From a bacterium (GTDB lineage: Bacteria; Desulfobacterota; DSWW01), in assembly GCA_030609865.1 (NCBI GenBank), contig JAUWSZ010000250.1:1-5195 (forward strand): DNA of 5,195 bases, in the 5' to 3' direction. The position numbers were made by a program, and so were the translations under genes. Below are positions 1 through 5,195 of the stretch, piece by piece (position 1 is the stretch's first letter; each line of letters starts with the position of its first letter). The notes under the pieces are model-generated. The model ran no database searches. It was not told the origin of the DNA and saw only the letters and a list, made by a program, of their open reading frames with translations.

Positions 1-1267
1 AGGAGCCATTCTTGTGCCGTGATTTGTATTCTATCGATAGGGTCGCCTGGGGGGTTTGCCCTGCCTGCATGAAAGTATCGATCACACGCTGGCGGTCGTC
101 GGGATGTATCAAGAGGAACGTGGTCTGTCCCGTGAGTTCTTCGGGCTTGTATCCGAGGACCCGTTCGACCGAAGGGCTGACATAGCGTCTGCTTCCATCG
201 GCGTTCAGAATCGAGATTATGTCGGACCCGTTTTCCACCATCGAGCGGAAGCGTCGCTCGCTCTCGTGAAGGACCTCGAGAGACTTCTCGAGGTCCTGGG
301 TTTTCTGTTGAACGAGGTCCTCCATCTTGGTGCGGTACCGGTTCACTTCCTCGGCGGCAGCGATCATGCTCTGGTTGAGCAGGATGAATTCCTTGTCCAG
401 GCTGCCGGAGAAGACATAGCCGGATCCGCCCGAGGCCAGTTCCTGAGAGGCTGTCCGGGCCTCCTCGATGGACCGATAGATGGACGTGAAATAGAGGCCC
501 GCGAGCAGACTGCAGATGGCGAGGCTCAGGAAGGAGAACAGGGCGATGATCATACCGTTTGTGGGGTCATCCTGTGCGCCCATGGTGAAGGAGTTGATCA
601 CCACGAGGGTGATCAGCATGAAGACCACAAAGGAGGCGAACTTGCCCTTCAGGGAAAACAGGTGGGTCTCTTCGAATCTCTCGCCGAGTTGGTGGATGGT
701 CTTCTTTATCCGCGACCTGAGCGAAGCCGTCAGGGAGTCCGTAATCACGTACGTGACGTACAAATAGACCATCACTGCGACCAAGCCCCCCCGGATTCCG
801 GGGAATATTTCTTCGACACTCGCGCCATGGAACATGAGGATGAAACCCTGGCTCAAGGCAACCGGAAGGCTGAGGATCCCCGCTGTGACGGTATTCCATA
901 GAGGAATCCTGGACAGGGCATGCAACAGGCCCGGCAGTTGATCGGCAGGAAGGGAACTGTCCAGGCTCATGTCGTGGACATGGTCGTTGATGATGCGCAG
1001 CCTTCCTAATTCCCATCGAAGCCCGAAGACACGGAGCAGTCCGAAGCAGGTATAGTGCGCGAGACAGACAAGGACAACAGTCGCTACCAAGACGTACACC
1101 ATCTCGGTAGGTAGAATTGCCAGGATCGAGGCATCCTTTTGGATGAATACGTAACCGTAGAAGTAGAGGAATCCGTAGAGGGAGGCGACCTGTCCGGCGA
1201 GTACGCTTATCATTGACACGGCAAAGGTGTAGCATGTTCCCCTTGCCAGCCAGCCAAAGATCCTCAT
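1..1267 (-). CDS. Membrane HAMP-PAS sensor protein, 3' end cut off by the window edge
   Basis: This frame stays open from the start to the left edge (422 codons seen, no stop), so the gene is partial. Six hydrophobic segments lie at about residues 12-42, 48-80, 124-147, 157-178, 207-227 and 238-262. A HAMP-like region follows (about 258-312, beginning YRSIEEA and ending NQSMIAAAEEV), then a coiled-coil linker (about 310-340), then a PAS/S-box domain from about 336 (ESERRFRSMVENGSD, LGYKPEEL, IHPDDR). Such proteins are inner-membrane sensors whose C-terminal output is usually a histidine kinase, diguanylate cyclase or similar; here the output is outside the window. The six-TM input region is not one I recognise. 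The ATG at 1267 has AAGG nine bases upstream. An in-frame ATG at 1330 (MKKGKRPAAQ...) would add 21 residues and cannot be excluded; an in-frame TGA at 1349-1351 limits any further extension. It lies 146 bases after the transporter fusion and may share its transcript, which would suggest, but does not show, a link in function. Confidence 0.85.
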   Translation of the reverse strand, partial: MRIFGWLARGTCYTFAVSMISVLAGQVASLYGFLYFYGYVFIQKDASILAILPTEMVYVLVATVVLVCLAHYTCFGLLRVFGLRWELGRLRIINDHVHDMSLDSSLPADQLPGLLHALSRIPLWNTVTAGILSLPVALSQGFILMFHGASVEEIFPGIRGGLVAVMVYLYVTYVITDSLTASLRSRIKKTIHQLGERFEETHLFSLKGKFASFVVFMLITLVVINSFTMGAQDDPTNGMIIALFSFLSLAICSLLAGLYFTSIYRSIEEARTASQELASGGSGYVFSGSLDKEFILLNQSMIAAAEEVNRYRTKMEDLVQQKTQDLEKSLEVLHESERRFRSMVENGSDIISILNADGSRRYVSPSVERVLGYKPEELTGQTTFLLIHPDDRQRVIDTFMQAGQTPQATLSIEYKSRHKNGS

Positions 1268-1413
1268 GGATGCTTCCCTTAGGGGACGAAAGAACGAAGT
1301 CTGTGCTGCAGGACGCTTTCCCTTCTTCATCGGAAAGATCCGCGAAATTCATGAGTTTTTTGGCGAGGAGGGGTCTCGAAAACCCGTGGAGAAGAATGGG
1401 AGGGATGAAGGGA
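1268..1413. other. Intergenic gap between the transporter fusion and the sensor gene
   Basis: These 146 bases separate the TAA of the fusion gene from the chosen sensor start. I see no convincing rho-independent terminator. A weak GGGT/ACCC hairpin lies at about 1371-1385, but on the minus strand it is followed by an A-run rather than a T-run. No clear promoter is visible. If the sensor starts at the in-frame ATG at 1330, the gap shrinks to 83 bases. Confidence 0.5.
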
Positions 1414-2958
1414 TTACAGTAGCCCCTGTTGCTCGAGGAATTCCCCGACCACATCTGCCGGACTGCGGCCCTTCTCGTCGACCTCGAAGTTGAGCCGTTG
1501 CATGGCCCTGTCGGGAAGGGTCCCTGCCAGGGACTCGAGGGCACGACGAAGATCGGGATGGGCCTCGAGGGCTTGCTTGCGCACCACGGGGCAAGGAAGA
1601 TATCGCGGGAAGAAGCCCTGGTCGTCGTTGAGGACGAAGAGGTCGTAGGCATCGATTCGTCCGTCCGTCGCAAAGGCGCAGATGACATCGACCTCTCCCT
1701 GGGCCACGGCCTTGTACATCAACCCTGGGTCGAGGTCAAAGGCCTTGCCGAACCGGAAGCCGTACGCATCCCGAAGGCCCGGGTAGCCGTCGGGTCGCTC
1801 GGAGAACTCCGCCGTCAGGCCCGCCCGAAGCCTCGAGGCTTCGGGCGCCAGGTCGCTGATCGCCTTCCATCCCTTTGCTTCTGCGTCGCTCTTCCGCACC
1901 GTGATCGCGTAGGTGCTGTTGAAGCCCAGGGGAGGGAGCCATTCACAGGCGAATCGGTTCCTGTATGCAGAGGACACGATCTCGAATGCATCCCCCTCCG
2001 AAGGGTGCCTTTCGACTTTCAGGATCGCGGTCTGCGCCGTCCCCGTGTATTCCGGATATAGGTCGATCTCCCCGGCGACGAGTGCGCGATGGCACAGGAT
2101 TGTTCCCCCAAGGTTGAATCGCCGGATAACCTCGAGCCCCGTGCCCGCTTCGATGCTCTGGGCAAACAGTTCGCCCAGGATGATCTGTTCCGTAAAATTC
2201 TTCGAGCCCACCCGGATGGGCGAGGTCTCTGAGGGTGCATTCCTCCTTGCACTCGACGACAAGAGAAGACCCACGGTCAGCAGAACCAGGAGACCCACGA
2301 GACTCAAGAACAGGACGGCCCGGCGTTTGACAGATGCTGGAGGACGGCCCGGACGGAGCAGTGCCTCCACGAATCCGATTCCGAAGTCGAGGAACAGGGC
2401 CAGCATCGCGGCCGGTATCGCCCCGAGAAGGATCAGCCGGGTGTTGTTGAGGGCGAGTCCGCGGTTGATGAAGTCGCCCAGACCGCCGGCTCCGATGAAT
2501 GCCGACAGGGTCGCAATGCCCACCCCGATGACCGTCGCGGTTCGTATCCCTGCCACGATGATCGGCAGGGCCAGGGGCATCTCGACCAGGAAGAGCCGCT
2601 GTCGCCGTGTGAAGCCCAGGCCCTGGGCGGCTTCGATGATCTCACCGGAGACCTCGCACAGTCCGGTGTAGGTGTTCCGCACGATGGGCAGGACGGCGTA
2701 GAGGGTCAGGGCTACGAGGGCAGGCCGTACGCCGATCCCGAGGATGGGGAGGAGAAAGGCGAGCATGGCCAGGCTCGGTATGGTCTGGACGATGCCCGCA
2801 ACGCCCAACACGGGTCCCCTCAGCCGGGTGTGGCGCGCGACCCAGATTCCCAGGGGCAGGCCGATCAACACGGCCGCGCCGGTCGAAATGCCCGTGAGCA
2901 TCACGTGCTCGATCGTCTTGACGTAGAGTTCCGGTGCCCTCTCTATCCACAGGTCCAT
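1414..2958 (-). CDS. Quaternary-amine ABC importer, permease fused to substrate-binding domain (OpuC/YehZ-EgtU type)
   Basis: This 514-residue protein joins two transporter subunits. Residues about 1-205 are a ProW/OpuB-type permease with about five TM segments and an EAA loop (EAAQGLGFTRRQ at 109-120, VEMPLALP at 125-132). A further hydrophobic helix (214-234) brings the chain out of the cell and replaces a separate lipid anchor. Residues about 247-514 are an OpuAC-family binding domain with the marks of the OpuC/OsmF(YehZ) branch: GSKNFTEQ (251-258), LGE (261-263), DLYPEYTGT (299-307), ATDGRI (430-435) and PCPVVR (455-460). Known relatives bind glycine betaine, choline, carnitine or ergothioneine; the ligand here is not readable. 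The same fused layout occurs in Helicobacter and Streptococcus ergothioneine importers (EgtU) and, with another binding-domain type, in OpuABC. I chose the ATG at 2958 because AAAGGA lies nine bases upstream and the product then starts as relatives do. An in-frame ATG at 3000 would overlap the ATPase gene and has no clear ribosome site. The stop is TAA. The ATPase ends 16 bases upstream, so the two are almost certainly co-transcribed. Confidence 0.93.
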   Translation of the reverse strand: MDLWIERAPELYVKTIEHVMLTGISTGAAVLIGLPLGIWVARHTRLRGPVLGVAGIVQTIPSLAMLAFLLPILGIGVRPALVALTLYAVLPIVRNTYTGLCEVSGEIIEAAQGLGFTRRQRLFLVEMPLALPIIVAGIRTATVIGVGIATLSAFIGAGGLGDFINRGLALNNTRLILLGAIPAAMLALFLDFGIGFVEALLRPGRPPASVKRRAVLFLSLVGLLVLLTVGLLLSSSARRNAPSETSPIRVGSKNFTEQIILGELFAQSIEAGTGLEVIRRFNLGGTILCHRALVAGEIDLYPEYTGTAQTAILKVERHPSEGDAFEIVSSAYRNRFACEWLPPLGFNSTYAITVRKSDAEAKGWKAISDLAPEASRLRAGLTAEFSERPDGYPGLRDAYGFRFGKAFDLDPGLMYKAVAQGEVDVICAFATDGRIDAYDLFVLNDDQGFFPRYLPCPVVRKQALEAHPDLRRALESLAGTLPDRAMQRLNFEVDEKGRSPADVVGEFLEQQGLL

Positions 2959-2967
2959 CCGGGGCTG

Positions 2968-2973
2968 TCCTTT
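2968..2973 (-). promoter_or_regulatory. Ribosome binding site deciding the start of the permease-binding protein fusion
   Basis: AAAGGA on the minus strand sits nine bases before the ATG at 2958 and just after the TAG of the ATPase gene. It supports the start at 2958 over the upstream in-frame ATG at 3000, which would overlap the ATPase coding end. The tight spacing also suggests coupled translation of the two transporter subunits. Confidence 0.65.
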
Positions 2974-2974
2974 C

Positions 2975-3733
2975 CTACTCCCGGTGGTGGAAGGCTGCAA
3001 GCTGTTGGGCCGGTTTTTCGAAGAGCTCCTTCACGAACTCGGTGGCCGGGGCACGCAGGATCTCGCCCGGGGGGCCGACCTGTTCCAGCCTCCCCGCATG
3101 CATCACGGCAATCCGATCGGCGAGTCGCAGTGCCTCGAAGATATCGTGCGTCACGAAGACGATTGTTTTCAGGAGCTTCTCCTTCAGGCGCAGGAGTTCT
3201 TCCTGAAGCCCGTCACGGGTGATGGCGTCCAGGGCCCCGAAGGGCTCGTCCATGAGCAGGCATGCGGGGTCCGCAGCCAGGGCGCGGGCGACTCCGACCC
3301 GCTGCTGCCGCCCCCCGGAGAGCTCTGTCGAGTATCGGGGCCCGAAGTCATCGGGCGGGAGCCCGACGAGTTCCATGAGTTCTCGTGCCCGCTCCTGACG
3401 CTCGCCTTTTGGGCGACCCTGGAGCCTCAACACCACGGAGATGTTTTGCTCCACGGTCATGTGCGGGAAGAGGCCGATGCCCTGAAACACGTAGCCGATT
3501 GAGCGACGAAGCTCGATCGCGTCCTGGGCTCGCACCTCTCTCCCACCCACCTCGATGGTTCCGGCGGTGGGTTCGATCAGGCGGTTGATCATCTTCAGCG
3601 TCGTGGTTTTTCCGCAGCCCGAGGAGCCGAGCAGGACGAGCAGTTCCCCGGACGCGACCCTGAGGGACACGTCACGGACCGCATAGGTCTCGCCGCCGTC
3701 AAAGCTTTTTGAGACTTGCTCCAAACGAATCAT
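2975..3733 (-). CDS. Quaternary-amine/betaine ABC transporter ATP-binding protein (OpuCA/ProV family, no CBS domains)
   Basis: This 252-residue cytoplasmic ATPase powers the importer formed with the downstream fusion protein. All nucleotide-binding motifs are intact: Walker A GSSGCGKT (36-43), Q-loop glutamine in YVFQGIGLFPH (Q84), signature LSGGRQQR (138-145), Walker B CLLMDEP (158-164, with D162 and E163), D-loop GALDAITR, and H-loop histidine in VTHD (H196). The stretches GIGLFPHMTVEQNI and DEPFGALDAITR are typical of the glycine betaine/carnitine/choline branch. OpuAA, OpuCA and ProV proteins are usually near 380-400 residues because of two C-terminal CBS domains that sense ionic strength or cyclic di-AMP. 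This protein ends soon after the core and lacks them. The start is ATG at 3733; a TTG two codons upstream is possible. Neither has a strong Shine-Dalgarno sequence. The stop is TAG. The gene follows the MttB-like gene after a 232-base repeat-containing gap. Confidence 0.94.
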   Translation of the reverse strand: MIRLEQVSKSFDGGETYAVRDVSLRVASGELLVLLGSSGCGKTTTLKMINRLIEPTAGTIEVGGREVRAQDAIELRRSIGYVFQGIGLFPHMTVEQNISVVLRLQGRPKGERQERARELMELVGLPPDDFGPRYSTELSGGRQQRVGVARALAADPACLLMDEPFGALDAITRDGLQEELLRLKEKLLKTIVFVTHDIFEALRLADRIAVMHAGRLEQVGPPGEILRAPATEFVKELFEKPAQQLAAFHHRE

Positions 3734-3780
3734 AGGCAACCACGATCGCTTGACCGGAACAGCAGTTCAGTAAGAAGCCA

Positions 3781-3846
3781 GGGGATTGCTTCGTCGCCCT
3801 GCTCCTCGCAATGTCCGCCAATTGCGGATGCTGCGAGCGAAGCGTG
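3781..3846. repeat. Imperfect palindromic (REP-like) interspersed repeat
   Basis: The plus strand reads GGATTGCTTCGTCGC, then CTCCTCGCAATG, and closes with TGCGAGCGAAGCG. The core folds as an imperfect stem of about 14 positions: CTCGCA (3805-3810) pairs with TGCGAG (3832-3837), TCCGC (3814-3818) pairs with GCGGA (3824-3828), and CAATT forms the loop. Three mismatched or wobble positions lie between the two helices. No T-run follows on either strand, so it is not a standard terminator. From memory, the GATTGCTTCGTCGC...CTCGCAATG pattern recurs as a dispersed palindrome in many bacterial genomes. The copy number in this genome is unknown. Confidence 0.6.
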
Positions 3847-3901
3847 GTAGCCCCCCAGCCCAGGGTGGTTGGACATACACTGGATTCCTGTGGGGAGGAG
3901 T

Positions 3902-3965
3902 GAGGCCTTTCGCCTTGACCCTTTCGCCTTTCGTCTTCTGACCCCTCTTCCCTTTGACCTTTCAC
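3902..3965. repeat. Degenerate short tandem repeat tract, A/G-rich on the coding strand
   Basis: An exact 11-base unit, CCTTTCGCCTT, occurs at 3906-3916 and again at 3920-3930. Related variants (CCTTTGACCTTT, CCTTTCACC) fill the region up to the stop codon of the MttB-like gene. On the minus strand it reads as runs of AAAGGCGAAAGG and AAAGGTCAAAGG. It starts directly after the amber stop. It can be translated on both strands but gives a low-complexity, non-protein-like product. The role is unknown. It could be replication-slippage sequence or an untranslated spacer between the enzyme and transporter genes. Confidence 0.55.
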
Positions 3966-5144
3966 CTACTCTACGAAAGCCTTGCCCACGTTTTTCAAGG
4001 TGTGCTCGTCTCGCATGTAGTTGGGCTGGCTCCCGTTCCGCTTGATGGCGTCCAGGCCTTCCGTGTCATACGGGTCCAGGTCGAGCTCCGGGGCCTGGTC
4101 CGCTCCGGTTTCCCGGCAGAGATCGATGTGCCTCTCCAGCTTGGCGATCGAAAAGGAGAGAAGCTCCCTCAAAAAGGCGAAGGAGTGCCGCATCTGATGA
4201 AACCCGTACTTCTTCATCATGGCAAAGCCCTTGATGCCGTCTTCTTCCGCCTTCTGGCCCGGACTCTCTTCGTTGGTGGTGCATGCGGTCTGGATGGAGG
4301 GGATGTCCAGTCTCTTGTTGAGCTTCTCCTGGAGGAGGTTGGCCACGTTGTGGGAGACGAGCCCCAGGTCCACACCGTAGTTCCTCTGGATGTTGGCGAT
4401 CGAGGGAAGCCCTGCGTGGACGACCGTGATTCCCGGGTTGACGAGCTGGGCCAGGGTGATGCCGAACAGGCCCTCGGCGTGGCTCAGGGTTAGGAGGCCG
4501 GACATGCTGTTCGTCGCGGACAGTCCTGCCATGGGCATGGTGGACACGTAGATGGGAAGGCCTCTTTCGACACAGGAAAGGAAAGGGGCGACCATGCTTT
4601 CGATGATCTTGAGCGGGCTGTTGATGATCGAGAACTGGATCGTGATGTTTCCCCGGGCCTTGTGAATTTCCTCGGCCCGGGCGATCCCCTCATCGGTCAG
4701 AACAGCCACGTAGAGCGGTTTTCGACAGTTCTCGATGAGGGTGTCCATCACTTTCACTTCCTGTTTTCGGATCAGAACCCCCCGGGCCATGAAATTGACT
4801 ACGTCTGCCTCGTCTACGATCTTGGCAATCCTTTCGAGATGTTCGAACGTGGGCTCTATGAGTTCGCCGGTCCGATCATCGTAGACAAAGGGAGCCGTTC
4901 CTCCAACCCCGAAGGAGTTTTCCGGAATCCAGTACTGGTCCCGCTTGGGCGTAGTCGCGAGCGCTTGCTCGACGAGGGGGGTCAAGACGTGGATGTGCCC
5001 TGTCGACTCGTCGACGGCGGCGAGGCCCGTCGCTTCGAAAACCTGACGGATTCGGGGGGAGTCGCACCGTACGCCCACCTCTTCGAGCACAGTGAGGGCG
5101 TCCTGGTGTATCTTCTCGAGAAGGCCGCTCGCTTCCAGATCCAT
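3966..5144 (-). CDS. MttB-superfamily (trimethylamine/betaine:corrinoid methyltransferase-like) protein, non-pyrrolysine, short C-terminus
   Basis: Members of this family (COG5598, TIM-barrel) move a methyl group from a methylated amine such as trimethylamine, glycine betaine, proline betaine or carnitine to a Co(I) corrinoid protein in the cytoplasm. Family marks are LEEVGVRCDS (20-29), GGTAPFVYDDRTGEL (81-95) followed by THE usual helix after it (TFEHLERIAKIVDEADVV), INSPL (174-178), STMPMAGLSATNSMSG (201-216), SHAEGLFGITLAQLVNPG (221-238), and ESPGQKAEEDG (293-303) near where classical MttB carries pyrrolysine. No in-frame amber lies inside the frame, so this is a non-Pyl member like MtgB. 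The 392 residues are short against the usual 470-490. The N-terminus looks complete, but the protein stops after DEHTLKNVGKAFVE, without the usual final 60-70 residues; its stop is TAG. I chose ATG 5144 for its purine-rich leader and because IHQDAL soon follows. The frame stays open to the window edge (a GTG lies at 5192), so an upstream start is possible. The transporter genes downstream suggest it acts on an imported quaternary amine; the exact substrate is unknown. Confidence 0.88.
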   Translation of the reverse strand: MDLEASGLLEKIHQDALTVLEEVGVRCDSPRIRQVFEATGLAAVDESTGHIHVLTPLVEQALATTPKRDQYWIPENSFGVGGTAPFVYDDRTGELIEPTFEHLERIAKIVDEADVVNFMARGVLIRKQEVKVMDTLIENCRKPLYVAVLTDEGIARAEEIHKARGNITIQFSIINSPLKIIESMVAPFLSCVERGLPIYVSTMPMAGLSATNSMSGLLTLSHAEGLFGITLAQLVNPGITVVHAGLPSIANIQRNYGVDLGLVSHNVANLLQEKLNKRLDIPSIQTACTTNEESPGQKAEEDGIKGFAMMKKYGFHQMRHSFAFLRELLSFSIAKLERHIDLCRETGADQAPELDLDPYDTEGLDAIKRNGSQPNYMRDEHTLKNVGKAFVE

Positions 5145-5168
5145 TTTCCCTCTTCCCCTCCTCTCCTC
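5145..5168 (-). promoter_or_regulatory. Purine-rich ribosome-binding leader of the MttB-like gene
   Basis: Immediately before the ATG at 5144 the minus strand is almost pure purine and holds several Shine-Dalgarno-like cores: AGGAGG twelve bases away and GAGGG three bases away. This supports the start at 5144 rather than the in-frame GTG at 5192. The stretch translates as a string of Arg, Glu and Gly, which is also more like a leader than protein. Which core the ribosome uses is not decidable by eye. Confidence 0.5.
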
Positions 5169-5195
5169 GTTTCGAGACACGAACAGCGTCACCTC

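Noticed and set aside
56..901. A 281-codon open frame on the plus strand
   Set aside because: It is antisense to the sensor gene, whose minus-strand frame gives clear TM, HAMP and PAS signatures. The plus-strand product has no recognisable domain.
1371..1385. Possible terminator hairpin (GGGT/ACCC) after the transporter fusion
   Set aside because: The stem is only four to six pairs with a mismatch, and no T-run follows on the minus strand.
567..1688. A 373-codon open frame on the minus strand spanning the end of the transporter fusion and the start of the sensor gene
   Set aside because: It overlaps two well-supported genes in another frame, is very rich in Ser, Pro and Arg with no domain, and looks like a GC-rich shadow frame.
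1913..2671. A 252-codon open frame on the plus strand
   Set aside because: It is antisense to the permease-binding protein fusion, Arg/Pro/Ser-rich, and has no domain or plausible ribosome site that I can see.
3699..3965. An 88-codon frame starting at GTG directly after the amber stop of the MttB-like gene, considered as a small gene or a read-through extension
   Set aside because: It translates the A/G-rich repeat tract and the palindromic repeat, runs into the ATPase gene, and shows no similarity to the missing MttB tail.
3954..4493. A 179-codon open frame on the plus strand
   Set aside because: It is antisense to the MttB-like gene and shows only a low-information composition.
5166..5176. 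CTCG-TTT-CGAG inverted repeat upstream of the MttB-like gene
   Set aside because: A four-base stem is expected by chance in GC-rich sequence, and no operator or terminator context is visible.
1..5195. CRISPR array, tRNA, rRNA, insertion sequence or phage genes
   Set aside because: No regularly spaced repeats, RNA-gene folds, transposase or phage proteins were seen on either strand.

Overview
This window is a GC-rich, single-strand gene block. All four recognisable genes lie on the minus strand, so they read from right to left. The content suggests an anaerobic or facultative bacterium of the Desulfobacterota (deltaproteobacterial) kind, but this is an inference of low to moderate confidence. 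It rests on a non-pyrrolysine MttB-superfamily methyltransferase, a large membrane PAS sensor, and interspersed palindromic and A/G-rich repeats of a style I associate with such genomes.

Layout in the direction of transcription: (1) 5144-3966 encodes an MttB-superfamily (trimethylamine/betaine:corrinoid methyltransferase-like) protein of 392 residues, preceded by a very purine-rich leader. (2) 3965-3734 is a non-coding gap holding a degenerate A/G-rich repeat tract and an imperfect palindromic repeat. (3) 3733-2975 encodes an OpuCA/ProV-type quaternary-amine ABC ATPase without CBS domains. (4) 2958-1414 encodes a fusion of the ABC permease with its extracytoplasmic OpuC/YehZ-type substrate-binding domain. 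It starts 16 bases after the ATPase stop. (5) 1413-1268 is a gap with no clear signal. (6) 1267 to the left edge is an open frame with no stop, encoding a six-TM HAMP-PAS sensor. Its output domain lies outside the window.

The ATPase and the permease/binding-protein fusion together make a complete importer of the betaine/choline/carnitine class, a class that also includes the ergothioneine importers. The neighbouring MttB-like enzyme belongs to a family that removes a methyl group from quaternary amines and passes it to a corrinoid protein. The simplest reading is uptake plus demethylation of a methylated amine for carbon and energy, rather than osmoprotection. The missing CBS domains on the ATPase fit this. 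The corrinoid protein, the corrinoid:tetrahydrofolate methyltransferase and the activase that the pathway needs are not in this window. The substrate cannot be read from the sequence.

The most unusual points are the short C-terminus of the MttB-like protein, which ends at an amber codon, the permease-binding protein fusion, and the repeat-filled gap inside what otherwise looks like one functional unit.
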